Assembly: GCA_021802225.1 (NCBI GenBank)
Contig: JAKAAS010000011.1
Location: forward strand, 1 to 13,084
Direction of reading: 5' to 3'
From: Bacillota bacterium
GTDB lineage: Bacteria; Bacillota_E; Sulfobacillia; Sulfobacillales; Sulfobacillaceae
DNA length: 13,084 bases
Positions 1 to 5,391 of this stretch are shown here, piece by piece. The notes beneath the pieces are model-generated. The model was given only the letters and a program-made list of their open reading frames with translations. It was not told the DNA's origin and searched no databases. The first letter of the stretch is position 1, and every line of letters starts with the position of its first letter. The position numbers were made by a program, and so were the translations under genes.

Positions 1-856
1 ACACCGCACTATCTGCGTCTTGTGTACCCAGATCCTGCACGGTGGTTTGCACAATGCCTTTGTTTGTCACCTCAGCGGTCGGGTGGGCATACAGTTTGAC
101 CATCGACTGCTTTCCGAACTTCTTCCCGACCGACCAGCGCATGAACGCGGAGATATCCGCCTCGGCCACGCCCGACTGCACCAGGTCTCGGTCCAGCGCC
201 CGTCGGATGCTATGCCAGCCGACCCCTTTGGGCATAGAACATGATACCTGATCTATCATGTCGTGCCAGACTTGTGCCATATGGTTGGCGGTCGTGCGTG
301 GCCATACCAGGTCTACATAGCCATGCAGCGGATCGGGCAGCCACTGCCAGCGCTGGATGCCACCTTTCGCCGTGCGGATAAATATGCGGGATTCAGCAAG
401 ACGGATATCCTGCCGTCGCATGCTGGCCAGTTCTGCCGCTCGTAACCCATAGATAGTAGACAGTGCCAACAGCGCCTGTTCACGAGGCTTGCCGTGTTGG
501 CGCACCTGGCCAATCAGCCAATGCACCTGTTCGGCGCCAAGCGCGATCCGTTCGGATTCCACGACAATCCCGTCCGGCAAGCGCGGCACAGCGAATCCCA
601 GCGCCCGCCAGAAAGCCCGGATGATCCGCATGTGGAGGTCCACAGTGCTGGCTTTGTAGTCGGCGTTGGATAAATATTGCGCATACTCGGCCAGCTTGGC
701 GTCGGTATTGGTCCCGCCCCAGAGCAGGTATTTCTGCACGATGGCGAGGTGCTGGGTCCGCTTAGCCTGACCCACCACCATGCCGTAGCGGTCCAAGGCG
801 GATTGGATAGTCAGTGGTGCAGGCCGTACTGTTGCAGGCCGTACTGTCGTAGACAT
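1..856 (-). CDS. Tyrosine recombinase (phage integrase family), 3' end beyond window
   Basis: An open frame starts at ATG 856 and stays open to the window edge, giving 285 codons with no stop. An AAAGGAG lies 12 nt upstream of the ATG. The catalytic set of tyrosine recombinases is visible. Box I is GLRAAEL with R139. A likely beta-hairpin lysine is K164 in TAKGG. Box II is HSIR with H215 and R218. W241 sits where GH is common, and Y256 in KLYAHP is the likely nucleophile. Residues 15-90 look like the helical SAM-like core-binding domain. This enzyme family cuts and rejoins DNA through a 3'-phosphotyrosine link, for integration, excision or resolution. Only the tail after the nucleophile is missing. 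The first 14 residues hold a repeated TVRPA encoded by a 15-bp tandem duplication. It diverges from the gene at 919. It could be an integrase or a Xer-like resolvase; the family call is firm, the role is not. Confidence 0.88.
   Translation of the reverse strand, partial: MSTTVRPATVRPAPLTIQSALDRYGMVVGQAKRTQHLAIVQKYLLWGGTNTDAKLAEYAQYLSNADYKASTVDLHMRIIRAFWRALGFAVPRLPDGIVVESERIALGAEQVHWLIGQVRQHGKPREQALLALSTIYGLRAAELASMRRQDIRLAESRIFIRTAKGGIQRWQWLPDPLHGYVDLVWPRTTANHMAQVWHDMIDQVSCSMPKGVGWHSIRRALDRDLVQSGVAEADISAFMRWSVGKKFGKQSMVKLYAHPTAEVTNKGIVQTTVQDLGTQDADSAV
818..847. repeat. 15-bp perfect tandem duplication inside the recombinase N-terminus
   Basis: The unit TGCAGGCCGTACTGT occurs twice in direct succession at 818-832 and 833-847. 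It is a multiple of three, so the frame is kept and it simply doubles five residues (TVRPA) near the N-terminus of the minus-strand recombinase. It looks like a recent slippage duplication. Confidence 0.9.
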
Positions 857-876
857 AATTGTTCACGGCTCCTTTC

Positions 877-889
877 CTCTATGATAGAG
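877..889. promoter_or_regulatory. 13-bp palindrome in the divergent intergenic gap; possible operator
   Basis: CTCTATGATAGAG is a perfect inverted repeat with 6-bp arms around G883. It lies in the 62-bp gap between the divergent recombinase (start 856) and the gene starting at 919. It overlaps TATGAT (880-885), a possible plus-strand -10 box with no good -35. The position suits an operator acting on one or both genes, but no regulator is identified. Confidence 0.4.
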
Positions 890-918
890 ATAATAGGAAT
901 GAGAAAGGAGTCTTGGCA

Positions 919-1881
919 GTGGCTATGGAGCCGATGGATATTGTCTGGTCAAGCGTGCAGAAGATCACGCACTGGGGCATCGATCATGTAACCAAACGGA
1001 TCGACAAGGCGTCAGGGTTGACCGAACCCGTCGCGGCGCCAGTGAATCCGTTATCCGGTCCATTGCCGGCCGCGTTGGACCAGCCCATGGGGGAGATGTT
1101 CGCGATGCCCGCACTGCCGAGTTTGGCCTTGCCTAGTGTTGCATCAACAATAAGTCCGGCTGCTAATGCTCAAGAATCCCCGGCACTCACCACCAGCTAT
1201 TCCGACGATGTCGCGCAAGGGATCGCCTGCATTAACTGTCTGCGCCAGCATCTGGGCACCATGCAATCGTCTGCGGACCAGCTGCCGAGCCCAGCGGCAT
1301 TGGCCCGGATCGCGGCCGAATACCATATTCTCATGCGGTACGATCTCACGGCGGAGAAAATCGCCGCGACCCCCGAACCGCATCAAACGGTCGTCAAGCA
1401 GACGGTGCAGCAGTTATCCCCAATCGGCCAACAGTTATCCACAGCTACTCCACAGGCGATCGCCTTGGCCTGGGGCGCTTTGGATGAGTCCATTCGCTTC
1501 GCCCGGTCCAATCCGCGCGCGGCCCGGGACCAAGCGGAAATCGCTCTGCGCATGGCGGATGTGGATGCCTATGGGAGCTATGTCGAGCGGGTGGTGTTGG
1601 CGCCGGAGAATCGGCCAGTATTGAAGCGCCAATTTCCCAGCTATACGGACGCGGACTGGGAGACGATGGCGAATCAACTGCGCGAGGCCCGTCATGCGAT
1701 GGATCAGGACCCGGGATTGAGTCTGGCCACGTTGAACACCGCCAGCGCCCAATTTGCCCGGGTGGCGCAAGTGTTGACGCCACAATGGTCGGCGGACCAA
1801 TCCAGGCAGTTCCAGCAGTCGATTAGCCAAGTGCGGAAGGAATTTGCGCAGTCGATGCTGATAGCCATGCAGAAGAAATAG
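919..1881 (+). CDS. Unrecognised 320-aa helical protein with CxxCxxxH motif
   Basis: I do not recognise this protein. The start is uncertain: AAAGGAG at 904-910 lies 8 nt before GTG 919 and 14 nt before ATG 925, so GTG is preferred. The frame stays open upstream to 859, but that stretch overlaps the control region. Residues 1-35 look helical, and about 36-90 form a Pro/Ala/Ser-rich low-complexity linker. The rest (95-320) is rich in Ala, Gln, Glu and Arg with few glycines, suggesting a helical bundle. C104, C107 and H111 (CINCLRQH) could form half of a metal site. There is no signal peptide or membrane segment. It stands alone between a divergent recombinase and a strong terminator, so it is probably monocistronic. 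A virion, DNA-packaging or other mobile-element protein is possible, but nothing in the sequence decides this. Confidence 0.8.
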   Translation: MAMEPMDIVWSSVQKITHWGIDHVTKRIDKASGLTEPVAAPVNPLSGPLPAALDQPMGEMFAMPALPSLALPSVASTISPAANAQESPALTTSYSDDVAQGIACINCLRQHLGTMQSSADQLPSPAALARIAAEYHILMRYDLTAEKIAATPEPHQTVVKQTVQQLSPIGQQLSTATPQAIALAWGALDESIRFARSNPRAARDQAEIALRMADVDAYGSYVERVVLAPENRPVLKRQFPSYTDADWETMANQLREARHAMDQDPGLSLATLNTASAQFARVAQVLTPQWSADQSRQFQQSISQVRKEFAQSMLIAMQKK

Positions 1882-1902
1882 ATAGGCCAAATTGGGTATA
1901 AA

Positions 1903-1938
1903 AAAATCGGCCAATCCTAATGCGGACTGGCCGATTTT
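1903..1938. terminator. Bidirectional hairpin terminator
   Basis: An 11-bp perfect stem (AAAATCGGCCA at 1903-1913, TGGCCGATTTT at 1928-1938) encloses a 14-nt loop. On the minus strand the stem is followed by a run of seven Ts, so it terminates the operon ending at 1962 well. On the plus strand it has a four-T tail and lies 21 bp after the stop of the gene ending at 1881. It serves two convergent transcription units. Confidence 0.85.
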
Positions 1939-1961
1939 CCTCTATCTAATGCTCATGCGCG

Positions 1962-2210
1962 TTAACGGCTGCCCCGGCACCCTTCCGTCGCCGCCGTAAA
2001 CGCGGCCCGCACGGACTGGGACCGTTCCCGGGCATTGCTGCCACTGGCTTTGAATCCGCGCATCCGCTCAGCCACACAGCGCTTGTGCGCCATGACTTTA
2101 GGGGAGCTCTGCCGTGAATGGGAATTCCGCATAAAAGTTTTCGTGGTGCCACTCACCGGGTCCCGATGCTGGACCGGTTCGATATCGATGCTAAATCCGG
2201 CTTTAGCCAT
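1962..2210 (-). CDS. Small unrecognised protein, paralogue of the gene upstream in the operon
   Basis: An 82-aa basic protein starting at ATG 2210. GGAGG lies 8 nt upstream and overlaps the end of the preceding gene, whose TAG stop is 3 nt before this ATG, so translation is coupled. No known family was recognised. From RDPV near residue 17 to the C-terminal Cys it aligns without gaps over 63 residues to the product of 2214-2489, with about 21 identities by hand count. These include RDPV-x-G-x-T, SP, RC, A, RG, G, VR, A, A and a final Cys. The two conserved cysteines could be structural or metal-binding. The many Arg, Lys and Ser residues would suit nucleic-acid binding or a small structural protein, but this is only a guess. 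It is the last gene before the terminator at 1903-1938. Confidence 0.75.
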   Translation of the reverse strand: MAKAGFSIDIEPVQHRDPVSGTTKTFMRNSHSRQSSPKVMAHKRCVAERMRGFKASGSNARERSQSVRAAFTAATEGCRGSR

Positions 2211-2213
2211 GAT

Positions 2214-2489
2214 CTATTCCTCCTTTAGGATGAGCGTATCATGCGTGTGACAATACTGGGCGGCTTGCCGCATGGCCTGCCGCACAGCCGCCTCGTCCGC
2301 AGCGGAATCTTGCCCGTGATACCGATGCCCGCGCAGCTGACTTGCCATGCAGCGGTCATATTGTTGGAGGCGCGGCGAGTGGATCGTATCGTGGCGCTTG
2401 CGAAAGTGGAGCGTGGTTTGGCCGGTAACCGGATCGCGGCGCAGATAGGGCTCCTCATAAATCAGTGAGGCTTCATTTTCCTTGGCCAT
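2214..2489 (-). CDS. Small unrecognised protein, tandem paralogue of the gene at 1962-2210
   Basis: A 91-aa protein starting at ATG 2489 (MAKENEASL). GGAG lies 7 nt upstream (complement of 2497-2500). A longer in-frame start at 2564 exists but would bury 75 nt more inside the previous gene and lacks this support. The gene overlaps the end of the preceding one (stop 2473) by 17 bp, so translation is probably coupled. The core, from RDPVTG to a Cys near residue 80, matches the downstream gene over 63 ungapped residues at about one third identity. Both proteins begin MAK, which strengthens the duplication reading. The C-terminus (HTHDTLILKEE) is specific to this copy. Function is unknown; a small phage or plasmid structural or DNA-binding protein is conceivable. 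Confidence 0.8.
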   Translation of the reverse strand: MAKENEASLIYEEPYLRRDPVTGQTTLHFRKRHDTIHSPRLQQYDRCMASQLRGHRYHGQDSAADEAAVRQAMRQAAQYCHTHDTLILKEE

Positions 2490-2922
2490 GATCCCGCTCC
2501 ACAAACGCCACTTTGTACCAGAGTTCGGCATTCTCTTTGGCTTCGCCCGCGGGCATTTGCGCAATCGTCTGCTGGATAGCCTCAGAGGCCTGCGCCTCGG
2601 TAAACCGATTCTGGCTAATCAGTTGATCGACAGGGCTATTCACCACACCCGCTTCCTTCGCCAGCTCATCCACAGTGTTCAACGTGACATTCACCTCGCA
2701 GGGCCGGGGATCCTCGATCGTGCATTGTTGGTCGTATTCGAGTTCGCCGGCTGGATTCGATTCGGCTGATTGGGTGCTGTATCCGTGCTGGTTGATTGTA
2801 CTGGTAATATCTGCCAGTTCGGTTTGCTGGACGGTGAGGACGCCGATCGGCTGGCCATTTTTCAATATGATAGCCCGATCGATTTCCTCGATGGCGATCT
2901 GATCATTTTCCGATTCTGCCAT
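2473..2922 (-). CDS. Unrecognised acidic 149-aa protein, first gene of a three-gene operon
   Basis: The start is set at ATG 2922 because GAGGTGAT ends 4 nt upstream. An in-frame GTG at 2931 lies inside that ribosome binding site and is unlikely. The protein is soluble and acidic in its first half (MAESENDQIAIEEIDRAI), with no signal peptide or membrane helix. The N-terminal 35 residues (AIILKNGQPIGVLTVQQTEL) read as short beta strands. The middle has a CTIEDPRPCEV segment with two cysteines, and the last 70 residues are mainly helical (TEAQASEAIQQTIAQMPAGEAKENAELWYKV, cited only by its ends: TEAQ to WYKV). I do not recognise a family. It heads the operon that continues with the two paralogous small genes and shares their fate, so they may form one complex. 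Confidence 0.8.
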   Translation of the reverse strand: MAESENDQIAIEEIDRAIILKNGQPIGVLTVQQTELADITSTINQHGYSTQSAESNPAGELEYDQQCTIEDPRPCEVNVTLNTVDELAKEAGVVNSPVDQLISQNRFTEAQASEAIQQTIAQMPAGEAKENAELWYKVAFVERDHGQGK

Positions 2923-2998
2923 GGTTATCACCTCGAGTTTTTCTTTCTTCTAGTATGGTGCCTGGCCGCGTGTGTGCGATCGATTCCCGATCCGTGGG

Positions 2999-3025
2999 TA
3001 ATTTTCCATATACCATAATTTTCCA
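2999..3025. repeat. Two 10-bp direct repeats upstream of the minus-strand operon
   Basis: TAATTTTCCA occurs at 2999-3008 and 3016-3025, 17 bp apart from start to start, in AT-rich DNA about 80-100 bp upstream of the start at 2922. This is the likely promoter area of that operon. I see no convincing -35/-10 pair; CATACT about 30 bp before the start is the best -10. The repeats may bind a regulator or may be chance in AT-rich sequence. The rest of the 2923-3148 stretch shows no gene. Confidence 0.35.
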
Positions 3026-3148
3026 GTTCTATATCCTAAGACTCGGGGGAGAGTGTGGATCCCATATACAAAGAATGAGAATAATAAGGGGATGATTAGG
3101 GCGGATATATGGCAGGAAAAATAATTGTCATATCATCCCAAAAAGTTA

Positions 3149-3177
3149 TTGACACCAGTGAAATGAATTCGTATCAT
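3149..3177 (+). promoter_or_regulatory. Strong sigma-A type promoter for the HTH and secreted-protein genes
   Basis: A perfect -35 box TTGACA (3149-3154), a spacer of exactly 17 bp, and TATCAT (3172-3177, five of six matches) make this the best vegetative promoter in the window. It lies 59 bp before the ATG at 3236 and points at the two-gene unit 3236-4341. The long inverted repeat at 3149-3217 covers it, so it is likely regulated. Confidence 0.8.
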
Positions 3178-3217
3178 CAGATCATACCAGCAACATGCAT
3201 TCATTTCACTTGGTCAA
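3149..3217. repeat. Long imperfect inverted repeat overlapping the promoter; candidate operator
   Basis: AGTGAAATGAAT (3157-3168) and ATTCATTTCACT (3199-3210) are perfect 12-bp inverted arms. With two small gaps the symmetry extends outward to 3149 and 3217, so the left arm includes the -35 box and the right arm ends in GGTCAA. About 30 bp lie between the arms, including the -10 box. Such an arrangement would let a dimeric or looping regulator block the promoter. The small HTH protein encoded just downstream is a candidate for autoregulation. Confidence 0.65.
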
Positions 3218-3235
3218 CAGAAAGTAGGGACGCGC

Positions 3236-3457
3236 ATGGACAATTCACCCACATGGCTCACCCTCACCGAAGCGGCCCAATATTGGGGCATTACCCCCAA
3301 CACCTTGCGCCTGCGCATCCATCGGCACACCATTCCCCAGAACAGCATCCGGAAGAGCGGCGGGACCTGGCTGATTAGCGTCGAAGGTATGACGGCACTG
3401 TTTGGTGAATTGGATAGCGTAATCTCAGATACTACTAAGGAGGAGAATAAACAATGA
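3236..3457 (+). CDS. Small helix-turn-helix DNA-binding protein (HTH_17/excisionase-like)
   Basis: A 73-aa protein whose residues 7-55 read as a winged-helix HTH of the excisionase/MerR-like type. LTLTEAAQYWGIT forms the first helices and TPNTLRLRIHRH the recognition helix. A short wing follows with a GG turn and the strand WLISVEGM. Proteins of this class bind DNA as small architectural factors or local regulators. It starts at ATG 3236 with a modest purine stretch upstream, 59 bp after a strong promoter embedded in an inverted repeat. Its TGA stop overlaps the ATG of the secreted-protein gene at 3454 (ATGA), so the two are translated together. A direct role in regulating its own promoter and the secreted protein is inferred from position only. 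It could alternatively be an excisionase for the recombinase at the left edge. Confidence 0.8.
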   Translation: MDNSPTWLTLTEAAQYWGITPNTLRLRIHRHTIPQNSIRKSGGTWLISVEGMTALFGELDSVISDTTKEENKQ

Positions 3458-4341
3458 TGAAGAAATTAGCAATTTCCCTAGCGGCTGGCAGCCTACTGCT
3501 CATGGGCGCGCCGGCCATGGCCCAAGCGCAATCGACAGGCGGCCTGTTGTTTCAACAGTGGGGCCACAAGCGCGTCTACGTCATGAACTCAGCAGGCGAG
3601 CTGCAGTGGATTACTTCCGGGCCACTCTTTCAGGCCATGGGCGAAAATTGGGGGCGGCTCGTGCATGTGGACACCTTGCCGGGTCCGGTGGTGGCGCCGA
3701 TTACCATGGTGCGACTTATGGGGAGGAACAAAGTTTATCTGATTCAGAATGATAGCCTGCATTGGATCCCGTCCTCGGCGGCGTTTAACCAGCTGGGCTT
3801 GCAATGGGACCAGATTACCACGGTGAATTATTTGCCCTTTGGGATTGGCAATGAGGCGGGGGTACCGAGTCCAACACCTGCGCCCACACCAACGCCCGCG
3901 CCTACGCCTGCCCCTACCACCCCCACCACCGCAGACTGGATAGCCATGGCCCGTCCGGTTTATGCTCCATCGAGTGAGCAAACTTACGCCAGCTGGTGGC
4001 AAGAACAGTTCGGCACCGTCAATGCGCAGGGGACTATTTTCGTGACCTCGGCCGGATCGAATCCTCAAGTGATTCTCTTCACACCTCCGGCCTCGGCGGC
4101 CTCACCTCCTCAGTCAGTGCAGGCCCTTGACCAGTGGTTTACGTGGATGAATGCGCACAATGCGGGGATTTACTACCTGACTTCAGCACAAGCGGCAGGA
4201 TTCCCGGATGAGGTCAATGGCGCGATGGTAGAACAGTTGCCCTTAACGACGCTCCAACAGCAAGACCATGGAGCGTACTGGACCAACCAGAACACCACCA
4301 GTCCCGATGACGCGTATACGAATCACGACCTGCCATTTTAA
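3454..4341 (+). CDS. Secreted protein with two internal repeats and a Pro/Thr linker
   Basis: A 295-aa protein with AAGGAGG 8-10 nt before ATG 3454; a second in-frame ATG follows at once. Residues 1-25 form a clear Sec signal peptide: MMKK, a hydrophobic core, then AMAQA with cleavage near 23-25. The mature protein opens with two related repeats at about 41-76 and 94-128, each V-Y-hydrophobic, then a W-I-x-S segment, F-x-x-[ML]-G, W, V and LP. Similar VYLI/WIPS/F..LG..W repeats occur in extracellular proteins of Gram-positive bacteria next to wall hydrolases or binding modules. A PTPAPTP-type linker spans about 137-160. The unrecognised C-terminal domain (160-295) is rich in aromatic residues. 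It is probably exported and held at or released from the surface. It is translationally coupled to the small HTH gene upstream. Confidence 0.82.
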   Translation: MMKKLAISLAAGSLLLMGAPAMAQAQSTGGLLFQQWGHKRVYVMNSAGELQWITSGPLFQAMGENWGRLVHVDTLPGPVVAPITMVRLMGRNKVYLIQNDSLHWIPSSAAFNQLGLQWDQITTVNYLPFGIGNEAGVPSPTPAPTPTPAPTPAPTTPTTADWIAMARPVYAPSSEQTYASWWQEQFGTVNAQGTIFVTSAGSNPQVILFTPPASAASPPQSVQALDQWFTWMNAHNAGIYYLTSAQAAGFPDEVNGAMVEQLPLTTLQQQDHGAYWTNQNTTSPDDAYTNHDLPF

Positions 4342-4345
4342 TATT

Positions 4346-4828
4346 TTAATGATGGGTATGCTCAATCGGCAGATTCAGCGCGGCGGCGTACACGTGGCGT
4401 CGCGCTAGCCTCTGGGCTAATTGCGTATCGATAATCGGATAGTCCCACTGGGGATTGATCCACGGTGCGACCCATTGCGGCAAATAGATACAGCCAAAGC
4501 CGTACAGTTCAGCCTTTGCCGGGCACTTGGCCAAATCAACGCTGGGGTACAGCATGGCGTGGTCAAACCCCGTGGACACCGGATAAATCCAATACGGGAT
4601 CACTAGAATCTGTTGCGGAAATTGCTGAGCAACCCTGGCGAAAATGGCATGAGTCGAGGCATTGATAGCGATGTCATGCTCCAGCAAAATAAACCCCGTG
4701 GACTGGCGGGTAAACAGCTGGCGGAGTGTTTGGCCATACGTGCCTGTGATTTCGACAACCGGAAATTGATTATCAATTGGCGGAGACCAGCTTTTTCGAT
4801 GCCAGACACGATAGGTGGGAATCGGCAT
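4346..4828 (-). CDS. Small GT-A glycosyltransferase-like protein
   Basis: A 160-aa protein starting at ATG 4828, with GAGG about 10 nt upstream. Several features fit a short GT-A-like group seen in phage and actinobacterial genomes. FILLEHDIAI (46-55) resembles the acidic EHD/DxD strand that binds the metal and sugar nucleotide. IPYWIYP (77-83) follows. Next come YGFGCIYLP (109-117), like the LGC-hydrophobic segment of that group, and WDYPIIDTQLAQRL (128-141). The C-terminus is His-rich (PIEHTHH). This resemblance is recalled from pattern, not from a search. At 160 aa it is short for a full glycosyltransferase. It would modify a sugar polymer or protein, possibly at the envelope, which suits the neighbouring secreted proteins. 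It converges on 3454-4341 with 4 bp between stops and no visible terminator. Confidence 0.55.
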   Translation of the reverse strand: MPIPTYRVWHRKSWSPPIDNQFPVVEITGTYGQTLRQLFTRQSTGFILLEHDIAINASTHAIFARVAQQFPQQILVIPYWIYPVSTGFDHAMLYPSVDLAKCPAKAELYGFGCIYLPQWVAPWINPQWDYPIIDTQLAQRLARRHVYAAALNLPIEHTHH

Positions 4829-4962
4829 GGTTTCACTTCCTCATAGATGATGTGCTGTCAGTGTTGTATTGGGATTAGTATAAATGGCAATATCTCAAGG
4901 ATGAATACTTTCCGCGCTATTAAAGGGCCACGTTACTGAGGGAGAGGGAAGGACGACTCACG

Positions 4963-5391
4963 ATGAATAAAGAATTACGACTATTGACCGGGGCGGTAAG
5001 TCTCGCCTTGCTGCTAAGCGGGTGCGGGACGAGTGCAGCAGCTCGTTCCCATTTACCCGCACTCGTTCCCGTCACCTTGACCCAGGGCTCATTCAGCGTC
5101 CGCGCCAAGGTACCGGCATCCTGGGCCCAGTCGTTTGTGCAGCCAGGCGCGGGAGACGGGATCTGGATTGGATCTTCACGTGTAAGTTTCAACTGGGTCG
5201 TAGGGAATCCCTATCATTGGGAGCCCAGTCATATAGAAGAACGCACGGCCGACGGTCAATTCACTCTCTATAAGCCTCTCGGCGGCCATAATTATGTCGC
5301 GGTGGTCGTGCCAGTGCAGGAGAAGCCATTAGCTATCCAGATCGGCAACACGGCCCACGCCGTCTCATCCAAAGGAGTGTATGGACGATGA
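4963..5391 (+). CDS. Unrecognised lipoprotein
   Basis: A 142-aa protein with a lipoprotein signal: MNKELR, a hydrophobic stretch, then the lipobox LLSGC with Cys21 as the site for diacylglycerol attachment. It should sit on the outer face of the cytoplasmic membrane. The mature part is beta-rich (GSFSVRAKVPASW, GIWIGSSRVSFNWVVG, HNYVAVVVPV) and has no cysteines beyond the lipidated one. I do not recognise the domain. GGAAGGA lies about 10 nt before ATG 4963. Its TGA stop overlaps the next ATG at 5388 (ATGA), so it forms a translationally coupled pair with the secreted protein downstream. The two may work together at the surface. The 134-bp gap before it, shared with the divergent gene at 4828, has TATAAA and, on the other strand, TATACT, but no convincing -35. 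Confidence 0.82.
   Translation: MNKELRLLTGAVSLALLLSGCGTSAAARSHLPALVPVTLTQGSFSVRAKVPASWAQSFVQPGAGDGIWIGSSRVSFNWVVGNPYHWEPSHIEERTADGQFTLYKPLGGHNYVAVVVPVQEKPLAIQIGNTAHAVSSKGVYGR

Noticed and set aside
1435..1914. Minus-strand open frame antisense to the gene at 919-1881
   Set aside because: It runs across the terminator stem and has shadow-frame composition; the plus-strand frame has a ribosome binding site and sensible domains.
3149..3217. Invertible promoter switch as a firm call
   Set aside because: The segment between arms is only about 30 bp, too short for typical recombinase inversion; kept only as a remark.
3109..3378. Plus-strand 89-aa frame overlapping the promoter and HTH gene
   Set aside because: It begins upstream of the strong promoter and is in another frame than the clear HTH protein.
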